Positions 1-8,723 of a stretch of 64,000 nucleotides of DNA are shown here, one piece after another. Position 1 is the stretch's first letter. Every line of letters starts with the position of its first letter. A model generated the notes under the pieces. It did not search any database, had not been told where the DNA came from, and saw only the letters and a list, made by a program, of their open reading frames with translations. Where the stretch lies: contig CAYNKA010000012.1 in assembly GCA_964397655.1 (NCBI GenBank), positions 62,001 to 126,000 of the forward strand, in the 5' to 3' direction. The translations under genes were made by a program, and so were the position numbers. The DNA comes from CAYNKA01 sp964397655. Lineage in GTDB: Bacteria > Spirochaetota > Spirochaetia > DTKZ01.

Positions 1-17
1 CATGGCACGTCTCCTTC
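1..17 (-). promoter_or_regulatory. RBS and start codon of a gene leaving the left edge
   Basis: Read on the minus strand, a strong Shine-Dalgarno (GGGAAGGAG) lies seven bases before an ATG that occupies positions 3-1. Only the start codon is inside the window, so the product cannot be named. This gene lies downstream of, and in the same direction as, the NHL lipoprotein cluster, separated from it by an intrinsic terminator. Confidence 0.6.
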
Positions 18-90
18 CCGCTGCGGATCGAGAGAATGAAGTTTTCATGATCATTCTACTCCATTTTCCCGGCCTTTCAAAGGGGAGGCG

Positions 91-117
91 AAAAAAAAAC
101 GGGGCCCGAGGGCCCCG
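91..117 (-). terminator. Rho-independent terminator after NHL copy A
   Basis: On the minus strand a 7-bp all-GC stem (CGGGGCC/GGCCCCG) with a four-base loop is followed by nine T residues. It sits 18 bases after the stop codon of the NHL-repeat gene ending at 136. Confidence 0.9.
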
Positions 118-135
118 CTCCTTCTGGAAGGACTA

Positions 136-1857
136 TCATTGAATCCTGCGGATCTTGTGGTTCCATTTGTCCGCGACGTAGACGGCGCCGTTCGCGATGC
201 AGAGGCCCGCGGGATTCTTGAAGGTGGCGGTCGTGCCGGGCCCGTCCTGGGCGCCGGAGGTCCCGTAGATCCCCGCGAGGGTATCCACGTAGCGCGTCCC
301 GAGGTGCATGCGCCGGATGGTGTCCGCGCCTCCCATGGGAACGCCCTCCGAGAAGTAGAGGTAGTTAGAATCCACGGCTATGCCCCAGGGATAGTCGGTG
401 GCGGCCGCGGGAGTTCCGGTGCTGCCTGATCCGTAACCGTCCACATGGCCGCTGCCCGTAAACAGGGTTTCGGACGAAGCGTCCTGAAGGCTTATTCGTA
501 GGACGTTGTTGTTGTCACCCGTCGCGAGATAGAGGAAGGTACCGTCGGTCGCGAGAAAGCGGATCAATGCGGACATACCGGTCGGGTAGAAGGCATCGGC
601 GGTCGCCGAGAGGCTCGTCTTGTCCAGCTTGTAGATGACGCCGTCCGCGTAGTCGGAGACGTAGAGGTAGCCGCCTGAGACCGCGATCCCCGTGGGCTGA
701 GAGAAGGTCGCGGTGTAGGTTTCGACCGGGTAGGAGCCGGAGAGGGTGATCCTCCGTACCGAGGAGTTGCCGTTGTCGGCCACGTAGAGGTAGGTGCCGT
801 CCGTTGCTATCTGGGCCGGGGAGGAGAAAGATGCAGTGGTCCCGACCGCGATGGGATTAAAATCGTATCCCGTCGATGATCCCGTCCCCGCGATCGTCGA
901 GACCGCGCTCGTGGCGATCGAGACCTTCCTGATGTAATGTGAGATCGTGTCGGCCACGTAGAGCGAGTCGCCGACCGCGGCGACGCTCTGGGGGTGGTTG
1001 AACATGGCCGCGAGGCCGTTCGTCGGGTCGTCGAGGTGGCCGTCGATTCCGGTCCCCGCCAGGGTGGAAACCGTTCCCGCGAGCACCGTCGCCTTGGTCG
1101 CCACGTAATCGGGGTTGCCGTCCCCCTGCTTCATGGTCATGACCGAGCCCGCGATCGTTTAGGGGGTGATGTAGTCGATGGAGACGCCCGAAACGCCTTC
1201 GTTCTCGGTCGCGATGGTCCTGAAGAAGAGGGCTCCCGCCGCGGTCGTCCCGTTCCACCAGGAGCCGCCTTGGGTCTTCACGCCGTCCTGGTAGAACTCG
1301 TACGATCCGTCCGTCCCCAATCGGGACGAGGTGTTCTGCGCACCCAAACCGAATTCCGCGTTGCCGCCCCAGTCCCCGGCGAGGGCTGGGGGGCGCGAGA
1401 AGGTCACCTTGGAGTAGGTCTGCTTCGTTCCTGTCCAGTCGGACACGACCGCCGAGGTCGCGGAGAGGGTGGAATAGCTCTGGGTCATGGTCTGGGAATA
1501 GGAGACCCAATTCTTGGAGGTGTCGCTCCACCGTTGGGTGGCGACGTAGGTTATGGAGCCCGAGGTTTCGCCGGTCTTGGTGAAGGTCCCCTTGAGGCCG
1601 AAAACCTGGGCCGTGTCGTTTCCGTAGAAGCTCAGGGTGAACGCGGAGCCGGAGTACTCCGCGAGAAGGTATCTGCAGAGGTGGGTCGGATCGCTGTCGT
1701 ACCGGTAGTCGCTCGTCCAGGCCTTGTACCAGGCCCCGTCCCAGGAGGGAGGGGTCGTTTCTTCTTCCTTGTCGTCCTTGAAGAGACTATTTCAGCCGAT
1801 TGCGAACAGGATAGGAACGAGGAAAAGAAGGAACAACAAGTATTTCGGATTCTTCAT
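136..1857 (-). pseudogene. NHL-repeat lipoprotein, copy A, interrupted by two nonsense codons
   Basis: The reading frame from the ATG at 1857 (RBS AAGGAG) to the stop at 136 stays open for 574 codons apart from two internal stops. Codon 22 is TGA (1794-1792), exactly where the lipobox cysteine is expected after MKNPKYLLFLLFLVPILFAIG. Codon 233 is TAA (1161-1159), where the paralogue at 2036-3727 has Tyr. Otherwise it matches the intact paralogue at 3857-5638: signal sequence, a lipocalin-like N-terminal domain (WDGAWYKAWTSDY), a linker, then NHL blades of the form P.GLA.D...LYVAD..N..IRRI. No frameshift is visible. A TATTTT -10-like element lies 37 nt upstream, as in copy B. It is either a recent pseudogene, a read-through or phase-variable gene, or an assembly artefact; the first is simplest. 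Confidence 0.75.
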
Positions 1858-1962
1858 GCAGGGCTCCTTGAAGGAACGATGGCTTTTGAAATAGAAAATA
1901 CTGCGCCCGCGCAGAAATTACCAGAAATCCCGTTCGAAAACAAGGATTTCGTGCAGGAAGGG

Positions 1963-1989
1963 AAAAACGCGCCCGGCCAAGCGGGCGCG
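1963..1989 (-). terminator. Rho-independent terminator after NHL copy B
   Basis: Minus-strand CGCGCCCG/CGGGCGCG stem with a six-base loop, followed by five T residues. It lies in the gap between copies B and A, so the two are probably separate transcription units. Confidence 0.8.
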
Positions 1990-2035
1990 GGGGGGGGCCG
2001 GGCCGGCCCCGCACCGCCGTGAAGGGCGGAACCGG

Positions 2036-3727
2036 CTAACGGATCGCGCGGATCTTGTTGTTCCCGCTGTCCGCGACGTAAAGCGTACCTCCGGAAAGAC
2101 ATAATCCCGCGGGCGTGTTCAAGGTCGCAACGGCTTTGACGCCGTCTACGGCGCCGGCCGAACCGTAAGTCCCCGCGAGCGTGTCCACGTACCGGGTCCC
2201 GAGGTGCATGCGCCGGATGGTATGCTTTTCTATTTCCGAGATGTAGAGATAATTGGAATCCACGGCCAGCCCCCACGGGAAGGAAAGGGCCGCCGACGTT
2301 CCGTATCCGTCGGAATGGCCCTCCGTTCCGTTCCCCGCGATGATCGTCATCTCCTCGGTCGCGATGTCCAAGCGTCGAATGACGTGGTTTTGGGTGTCCG
2401 CCGCGTAGATGAATTTATCGTCCATCGCGATCGCGTTCAGGGAGTTCACGGCCCAAGACCCGGGATCCGGGGCGACGAGGACAGCCGAGGCGTTTATGTT
2501 GCCTTTGGCGATGGAATAGATCTTGCCGTCCTGGTAGTCCATCACGTGGAGGTTCCCGCCGTTGATGAGGATTCCCGAAGGATTGTTGATGGCGGCGCTT
2601 TCATACCGATCAACGGCGTACGGGGAGGTCAGGCTCATCCTCCGGACACGGGAGTTCGTCGAGTCCGAGATATAAAGGTAGGTCCCGTCCGAGACCGCTT
2701 GGACGGGCGTGCTGAAGGTCGCGAGCGTTCCTGTGGGACTGTCGGCGATCAAACCTCCCCCCGGATACGATCCCGCAAGGAGCGTCACGGGATTCGTTCC
2801 CGAAAGGCCGACGTTCCTTATCAGGTTGTTGTTCGTATCGACGACGACGAGACCGGCCGCCGTCATGACGACGCCCATAGGAACGTTGAAGGTCGCGCTC
2901 GTGCCGATCGCCGAATCGTCGTGGCCTATGGCGCCGCTTCCCGCCAGCGTCGTCACCGTCCCCGCGAGCTCCGCCGCCTTGGTGACGACATAGGCCGGGG
3001 AGCCGTCCCCCTGGTCCATGGTCATGACGGAGCCCGAGAGGGAGTAAGGGGTGAGGAAGTCGTGGTAGAAGTCCGGGTCCGTGCCGGAGAGGATCGGAGA
3101 CCTGAGGAAGGAGCCGCCCGGGACGCTTCCGTTCCACCAGGTGCCGGTCTGGGTGGCGGTGCCGTCCTCGTAGAACTTGTAGACGCCGTCCGCCGCGAGA
3201 TGCATGGAGGTGTTTTCCATCCCGGGGCCGAAGTCGAAGTTCCCGCCTCAGTACCCCGCGAGAGAGGCCGGCCGGGAAAAGGTGACCTTGGAATAGACCT
3301 GGTTCACGCCCGCCCAGTCGGACACCGTGGCCGATGCCGCGGAGAGGGCGGAGAAGTTCCGCGTCATGGTATGGGAATAAGCGATCCACTTTTTCGTCGA
3401 GGAGTCCCACATCCGGCTGGCATTGTAGGTGACGGTGCCCGAGGCGTTGCCGGTCTTGGAGAAGCTGCCCTTGAGGCCGAAGACGAGGGAGGTGTTGTCG
3501 CCGTAGAAGCTCAAGGTGAAGGAGGAGCCGGAGTATTCGGCCAGGATGTACCTGCAGAGGTGGGTCGAGGTCGAGTCGAACTGATAGTCGCTCGTCCAGG
3601 CCTTGTACCAGGCCCCGTCCCAGGAAAGCGGTGTTTCTTCATCATCGTCCTTGAAGTTGCAGGCGATCGCCATCGAAAAGACCAGGAGAAGAAAGATGCC
3701 AAACGGGAAGAACCTCGTTATTTTCAT
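2036..3727 (-). pseudogene. NHL-repeat lipoprotein, copy B, interrupted by one nonsense codon
   Basis: The ATG at 3727 follows an AAGGAG site and starts a signal peptide ending in a good lipobox (SMAIAC), so this copy would be a lipoprotein. The 564-codon frame is broken only at codon 160 by TGA (3250-3248), in the context LAGY*GGN; copies A and C have LAGDWGG and FTGIWGG there, so a Trp codon TGG has become TGA. Downstream the frame continues through the linker and about six NHL blades to the stop at 2036. A product from the first segment alone would be a 159-residue lipoprotein carrying only the lipocalin-like N-terminal domain. NHL blades commonly form beta-propellers for protein or ligand binding; no enzymatic role is visible. 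Confidence 0.75.
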
Positions 3728-3820
3728 GTTGCGGCTCCTTGCACTGTGCGGAAAGATTGATTAAAAAATAGCACGCCTGCGCGAAAAATGCCATTTTCAG
3801 AAAAATGATGCGGAAAGGCC

Positions 3821-3851
3821 GCCTGGACGTACGGAATTCGCCCGTCCAGGC
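3821..3851 (-). terminator. Inverted repeat after NHL copy C, possible terminator
   Basis: A perfect 9-bp stem (GCCTGGACG/CGTCCAGGC) with a 13-base loop begins six bases after the stop codon of copy C. It is followed by GGCC and a short, interrupted T-rich stretch, so it is a weaker terminator than those after copies A and B. Confidence 0.5.
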
Positions 3852-3856
3852 TGTGA

Positions 3857-5638
3857 TCAATGGATCTTTCTGACGCGGTGGTTCGAGGAATCGGCGACGT
3901 ACAGGGCCGAGCCTTCGAAGACGAGGCCTTCGGGGTAGTTGAAGGAGGCGGCCGCGAGCGTCCCGTCGGCGAAGCTCATGGGATTCAGGCCCGCGACCGT
4001 CGTCACCTCCCTGGTCCCGAGATCGAGGCGGCGGATCTTGTGGTTCTGCTCGTCAGCGACGTACAGGTAGGGCCCGTTCAAGGCGAGACCCCAGGGATTG
4101 TTGAACCGCGCCGACGAGCCCGTGCCGTCCGTAGTGCCGGATGCCCCGGCCGTGCCGGCGAGGGTGACGACCTCGGCGGTCGACTTGTCGATCCTCCGGA
4201 TCGTATGGTTGTACGTGTCCGCGACGTAGACGTAGCGGTCGTCGACTGCAAGGCCCCGCGTTTCGCCGAAGGTCGCCGCGGTCCCCGTGCCGTCGCCGCT
4301 TCCCGAAGTCCCGTTTCCCGCGAGGGTCGTCACCTCGGCCGTCGTCTTGCTTATCTTCCGGATGCGGTAATTCGAAGCGTCCGCGACGTAGAGGTTAGCG
4401 TCGTCGCAGGCGATGCCGTAAGGGTAGTTGAACCATGCGTTCGTGCCCGTCTCGTCCTTGAACGAGGCCGTGTTGATCGTTCCTGCGAAGGTGGCAACAG
4501 CCGCCGTGGTCTTGTCTATTATCCTTATGGCGTGGTTGTTCGTGTCCGCGACGTAGACGTTGGAGGCGTCGCAGCAGATTCCCGACGGTGAATCGAATTC
4601 AGCGAGCGTACCGACCTCGTCCATGTCCCCCGCCGTTCCCGCGGTTCCGGCGAAGGTGGAAACGCCGGTGTCGGACATCCGAATCCTGCGGATCACGTGC
4701 TGCGGGCGGTCGGCGACGTACAAGGAGACGCCGTCGGAGCATAGCCCGACGGGATTCACGAAGCTCGCCGCGGTTCCCGTCCCGTTCGTCGTTGCGGAGG
4801 TGTCGTTCCCCGCGAAGGTGTCGACCGTGCCTTGAAAGACCACGGCCTTGGTGAAGGTGAAGGCGTTCGCCTTGCCCGGATTGAGGGACATGACCGAGCC
4901 CGAGATGGCGAAGGGAAGTAGTTCGTCCATGGATTTCCCGGTATCCGCGCCCCGCGCCGTGGAGTGGCAGCGGAGGAGCCAGCTCGAGGAGGATACTTGG
5001 GCCACTCCCCAGGAATCGCCGGTCTGCGTCTGGCTCGAATCCCCTTCCATATTGAAGACGAAGGTTCCTCCTGCGGCGGCGCTCCAGGTGATGTTCATGG
5101 CAGGATCGGATTCGCTGCCGTCGAAGTCCGCGGAGCCTCCCCAGATGCCCGTGAAGGAGGCGGGGCGCGAGAAGGCGAGCTTCGCGTAGGTCTGCTTCAC
5201 CCCGGCCCAGTCGACGCCGGAGAAGGACGTCGCCGAATCCGCGGTGTAGGCCTGCGTTTGGGAGAAGGGGTAACCGACCCAGGTCCTGTTCGTCGAGTCC
5301 CACTCCTCGGTGAATGAATAGGTCACGGTCCCCGAGGTCGTGCCCGTCCGGGTGAAGGTCCCCTTGAGCCCGTACACCTGTTGGGTGTCCGCATAGAAAA
5401 CGAGCTTGCAGGACGAGCCCGAGAACTCGGCGATCATGGCGTCGCAGTAGTTCGTCGGGTAGGCGCCGAATTTGTACGGGGACGTCCAGCTCTTGTACCA
5501 GGTGCCGTCGATCGAGAAGGTTCCGGTCTCTTCTTCCGTCTCCTCGCCGCTCGAAGAACTCGATGTGCAGCCCGCCAGGATGAGCGCCGAGATGCAGAGA
5601 AGCCATGTCGCGGTGCGACGCGATGCGGAGGTGTCCAT
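3857..5638 (-). CDS. NHL-repeat beta-propeller lipoprotein (intact copy C)
   Basis: A 593-residue exported lipoprotein. The signal peptide ends in the lipobox LAGC at about residue 24, followed by a Ser/Glu-rich tether typical of surface-tethered lipoproteins. Residues about 40-260 form a lipocalin-like domain (FSIDGTWYKSW, WAGVKQTYAKLAFSRPASF), followed by six NHL repeats of about 55 residues, each carrying LYVAD..N..IR.I and ending in a TLAG-type linker; six blades would close a propeller. It is the only undamaged member of three tandem paralogues. It is divergent from the Lon-like gene. The family suggests a binding or scaffold role at the cell surface, but the ligand is unknown. The start is fixed by the signal peptide; the RBS (AAAAGGGG) is moderate. 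Confidence 0.85.
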   Translation of the reverse strand: MDTSASRRTATWLLCISALILAGCTSSSSSGEETEEETGTFSIDGTWYKSWTSPYKFGAYPTNYCDAMIAEFSGSSCKLVFYADTQQVYGLKGTFTRTGTTSGTVTYSFTEEWDSTNRTWVGYPFSQTQAYTADSATSFSGVDWAGVKQTYAKLAFSRPASFTGIWGGSADFDGSESDPAMNITWSAAAGGTFVFNMEGDSSQTQTGDSWGVAQVSSSSWLLRCHSTARGADTGKSMDELLPFAISGSVMSLNPGKANAFTFTKAVVFQGTVDTFAGNDTSATTNGTGTAASFVNPVGLCSDGVSLYVADRPQHVIRRIRMSDTGVSTFAGTAGTAGDMDEVGTLAEFDSPSGICCDASNVYVADTNNHAIRIIDKTTAAVATFAGTINTASFKDETGTNAWFNYPYGIACDDANLYVADASNYRIRKISKTTAEVTTLAGNGTSGSGDGTGTAATFGETRGLAVDDRYVYVADTYNHTIRRIDKSTAEVVTLAGTAGASGTTDGTGSSARFNNPWGLALNGPYLYVADEQNHKIRRLDLGTREVTTVAGLNPMSFADGTLAAASFNYPEGLVFEGSALYVADSSNHRVRKIH

Positions 5639-5785
5639 GAAAAACCCCTTTTTTATCGTTATTTTTGAAGGATGGTATCACGATTGAATCGAATTCGCCA
5701 TATAAAAAGCGAAATATCCGGAAATTCGTCGTGAACCTCGGTCGAGGACGTGCCGGTCGAACCGCTTTCGTCCCGTGAAGAACCC

Positions 5786-5814
5786 TTGACCGGGGGAGGG
5801 CGGGTTCCTATTAT
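5786..5814 (+). promoter_or_regulatory. Sigma70-like promoter, near-leaderless
   Basis: TTGACC (5786-5791), a 17-bp spacer, and TATTAT (5809-5814). The -10 ends nine bases before the ATG at 5824, so the predicted transcript starts within a few bases of the start codon. Confidence 0.65.
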
Positions 5815-5823
5815 GGGAAGCAT

Positions 5824-8220
5824 ATGAAAAAGGCGTTCAAGGAACTTCGAGCCGACGAAGTGGCTTTCTCGATATCGGACGCGGAGGTCGCCGCCTGCGA
5901 CGGTGACGGCGGCGATTCGCTCATCATCGGTCAGGACAGGGCCCTCCGCGCCCTGAGCCTCGGGACCGAAATTCGGGCCAAGGGTTACAACATCTTCGTG
6001 ACCGGCCTTCCGGGGACGGGCAAGCGTACGACGGTCATGCAGGTCCTCAAGGAACGCAGGTCCGACGTTTCCCGCCTCAAGGACATCGCCTACGTCTACA
6101 ATTTCCAGCGGCCGGACAGCCCGACGGTCCTCTATTTCGAACCCGGCCGGGGCCGGCTGTTCAAGAAGGCCCTCCACCAGGTCGTGGAGAACCTGAAGAA
6201 CCTCATCAAGGCCCGGCTTTCGGGAGATTCGTTCAAGGACCAGCGGGACAGGATCGTCACGGAACGCGAGAACGAGGAGAATCGGCTCATAGCCGAGTTC
6301 GAAGGACGGCTCGCCTCCGAAGGCTTCAAGATCGTGGAGATAGACGAGGACGGGGGACAGGCTTCGGACATCGCTCCGGTCCGCAACGGCGAGGCGGTCG
6401 ATTTCGAGGAACTCCGGGACTGCGTGGAATCCGGGGAGATGACCGAAGCGGACTGGAACGAGATGCGGGAGAAGTACTACCGCTTCATGGACGAGATGAA
6501 GGGGATCTTCCAGGAACTCAGGAAGAAGCGTGCGAAGATGGACGAGGAACTCGAGTCCCTCCGGGCCCAGGTGGTGGAGATGGACGTGCAGATCGAGATC
6601 GACCACCTTCAGGGGGAGTTCTCCGATCCGGCGGTACGCTCCTACCTCTCAGCCCTGAAGGCCGACATCACCAGGAACGTGTACCTCTTCTCGGAGGACT
6701 CCTCGATCAAGGACCCCTCGGGCGGCCCTGCGTTCATCCGCTACGGCGTCAACGTCATCGTCGACCACTCGGAGAGCACGTCCGTTCCCATCGTCTACGA
6801 ATCGCATCCCGACTACGCCGCTCTCTTCGGCAGTCAGGAGATGCTCACGGACATGGCGGGCGAGACCCGCACCAACTTCATGATGATCCGGCCCGGCGCC
6901 CTCGTCCGGGCCTCGGGAGGCTTCCTCATCCTGCTCGCGGAGGACATCCTCAACGAGGAGGACGCCTGGAACAGCCTGAAGCGCGCGCTCCAGGACGGGA
7001 AGACCGAGATCCGGAACATGCCCAATCCCTTCTTCAACCAGCCCCAGGCCCTGAAGCCCGAGCCCGTGGAGATCGACGTGAAGGTCGTCATCATGGGGAA
7101 CGAGCACGTGTACGACGCCCTCTACAACACCGACGAAGACTTCCCGAAACTGTTCAAGATTCCCGCGGAGTTCGATTCGGTCATGAATCGGGACGGCACG
7201 GGGACGCGTGAATACATCAGCTTCATCCGAAGGCTCACACGCGAGGAGAACCTCCTGGAAAGCGACTATTCCGGGATGGCGGCCATCCTGGAGTACGGCG
7301 TGCGGGTCGCGGAGTTCCGCGACAAGCTCACCACGCGGTTCTCCCTCATCGCCGACCTCGTCCGCGAGGCCGACCATTGGGGCCGCCTCATGGGCCGTAG
7401 CAGCATCGGCCGCGATGTGATCGACCGTACCCTGGAGGAGCGCAGGTTCCTCCACAACCTGCCCGAAGAGAAGATCGACGAGCAGATCCTCTCCGGCGAG
7501 ATCCTCATCTCGCTCGAAGGAAGGGCGGTCGGCAGGATCAACGGCCTCGCGATCCTGGACCGGGGCTATTACGCCTTCGGAAGGCCCCTCGTCATCACGG
7601 CGCGGACCTCGCCGGGGCACGACGGCATCATCAACATCGAACGCGAGTCCGGGCTCTCGGGCGAGATCCACGACAAGGGCGTCCTCATCATCGAGGGCTA
7701 CCTCCAGACCCTCTACGCCAGGAATTTCCCGCTCTCCATCAGGGCGAGCATCTGTTTCGAGCAGTCCTACATCGAGGTGGACGGCGACTCCGCGGCGTCC
7801 GCGGAGATCTACGCCCTGCTTTCCGCGATCAGCGAGGTGCCGCTCCGCCAGGATCTCGCGGTCACCGGCTCGGTGAACCAGATGGGGGACATCCAGCCCG
7901 TGGGCGGCGTGTCCGAAAAGATCGAGGGCTTCTTCGTGGTATGCAGGAAGACCGGCCTCACCGGGACCCAGGGAGTGGTCATTCCGCGCCTCAACCTGCC
8001 CAATCTCATCCTCTCCGCGGAGGTCCAACGGGCGGTCCGGGAGGGGAAATTCCATCTCTACACCGTGTCGACCGTCAACGAGGGCATCGAGATCCTCACG
8101 GGCATCCCCGCGGGCGAAAGGAACGCGAAGGGAGGCTTCAGGACCGGGTCCATCAACCACAGAGTCGAGCGCCGTCTCCACGAGATGGCCCTGCAGGTGA
8201 AGGACTTCGGAGGGAACTGA
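5824..8220 (+). CDS. Lon-like AAA+ protease (COG1067, LonB/LonC type)
   Basis: A 798-residue ATP-dependent protease-like protein. Residues 61-68 hold a Walker A motif (GLPGTGKR). A charged, coiled-coil-prone insertion spans about residues 120-300. The C-terminal third is an S16 Lon protease domain with a Ser-Lys dyad at S656 (DGDSAAS) and K699 (GGVSEKIEG); the spacing of 43 residues equals that of classical Lon. The family differs from housekeeping Lon in lacking the usual N-terminal substrate domain and in the inserted helical region. It probably degrades damaged or regulatory proteins in the cytoplasm, but substrates are unknown. It is transcribed alone from a TTGACC/TATTAT promoter and is divergent from the NHL lipoproteins. 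Confidence 0.9.
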   Translation: MKKAFKELRADEVAFSISDAEVAACDGDGGDSLIIGQDRALRALSLGTEIRAKGYNIFVTGLPGTGKRTTVMQVLKERRSDVSRLKDIAYVYNFQRPDSPTVLYFEPGRGRLFKKALHQVVENLKNLIKARLSGDSFKDQRDRIVTERENEENRLIAEFEGRLASEGFKIVEIDEDGGQASDIAPVRNGEAVDFEELRDCVESGEMTEADWNEMREKYYRFMDEMKGIFQELRKKRAKMDEELESLRAQVVEMDVQIEIDHLQGEFSDPAVRSYLSALKADITRNVYLFSEDSSIKDPSGGPAFIRYGVNVIVDHSESTSVPIVYESHPDYAALFGSQEMLTDMAGETRTNFMMIRPGALVRASGGFLILLAEDILNEEDAWNSLKRALQDGKTEIRNMPNPFFNQPQALKPEPVEIDVKVVIMGNEHVYDALYNTDEDFPKLFKIPAEFDSVMNRDGTGTREYISFIRRLTREENLLESDYSGMAAILEYGVRVAEFRDKLTTRFSLIADLVREADHWGRLMGRSSIGRDVIDRTLEERRFLHNLPEEKIDEQILSGEILISLEGRAVGRINGLAILDRGYYAFGRPLVITARTSPGHDGIINIERESGLSGEIHDKGVLIIEGYLQTLYARNFPLSIRASICFEQSYIEVDGDSAASAEIYALLSAISEVPLRQDLAVTGSVNQMGDIQPVGGVSEKIEGFFVVCRKTGLTGTQGVVIPRLNLPNLILSAEVQRAVREGKFHLYTVSTVNEGIEILTGIPAGERNAKGGFRTGSINHRVERRLHEMALQVKDFGGN

Positions 8221-8263
8221 TGAAGGCCTGCATCTGCCGGTATCGATGAGGGAAAAGGCGGCA

Positions 8264-8390
8264 ATGGCGGAATTCCCGGTCACCCTGGATTTTCTCGAAG
8301 ACTCGTCCCCCGGCGTCTTCGGCGCAGGGAACCTGGGACGAACCGTCGCCTCCCGCCTGACCGGGAGCGGCTTTCCCTCCGCCCGCCTCC
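8264..8390 (+). pseudogene. Remnant of a ProC-like Rossmann oxidoreductase
   Basis: An open stretch starting at an ATG at 8264 contains GVFGAGNLGRTVASRL followed by SGFPSARL. This resembles the N-terminal nucleotide-binding motif of pyrroline-5-carboxylate reductase-type enzymes (GxGNMG..A..L...G.P..RL). The similarity stops at about 8390 and the frame closes at 8470 without the rest of the fold, so it looks like a decayed 5' fragment. The match is a single motif and could be coincidental. Confidence 0.35.
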
Positions 8391-8496
8391 CCGGACTGAA
8401 TCACATACGTCGTACCTCGTGCGGCACGTCCAGGCGTCGACCGTGTTCATCCCGCTTTTCGGCCCTCTAAGCGTCCACTACGTTACGTTTCTCGCC

Positions 8497-8523
8497 TCAT
8501 GCCTTAGTAGTCATGCCTTAGTA
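8497..8523 (+). repeat. Direct repeat abutting a promoter
   Basis: The 13-mer TCATGCCTTAGTA occurs at 8497-8509 and again at 8511-8523, one base apart, ending at the first base before the TTGACA -35 element. Tandem half-sites directly upstream of a -35 are typical of activator binding, but no cognate regulator can be named. The rest of the 8391-8723 gap shows no gene. Confidence 0.5.
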
Positions 8524-8551
8524 TTGACAACCCACATACCGCGATTATACT
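8524..8551 (+). promoter_or_regulatory. Sigma70-like promoter for the HDOD gene
   Basis: Consensus TTGACA (8524-8529), a 16-bp spacer, and TATACT (8546-8551). It faces the HDOD gene at 8724 with a leader of about 165 nt, in which I see no obvious riboswitch. Confidence 0.7.
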
Positions 8552-8723
8552 TTTACCAGAAGGGCTTTCTCCGCGCATGCCGACGATCCGTTTGACGTGC
8601 CTTTATTTGCTTGAGGCAAAACGGTTTGCCTATAGCGTCAATACGGCTACGGACGGAATTGGCCCTGAATCCAAAAGTTCACTATTTGGAAATGTATCCG
8701 TGAAGATGTAAGGCGGTGCGTTC

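Noticed and set aside
1787..2276. Short minus-strand frames across the start of NHL copy A
   Set aside because: They cross the signal peptide and terminator in the wrong frame; the lipoprotein frame explains the sequence better.
3248..3250. Selenocysteine or Trp read-through at the TGA of NHL copy B
   Set aside because: Paralogues have Trp (TGG) there, a single-base change; no hairpin resembling a SECIS was seen immediately downstream, and the many other genes here use TGA as a normal stop.
136..5638. Long plus-strand open frames opposite the NHL lipoproteins, for example 2204-3760
   Set aside because: They have arginine- and glycine-rich, low-information translations typical of antisense frames in GC-rich genes and no RBS or recognisable domain.
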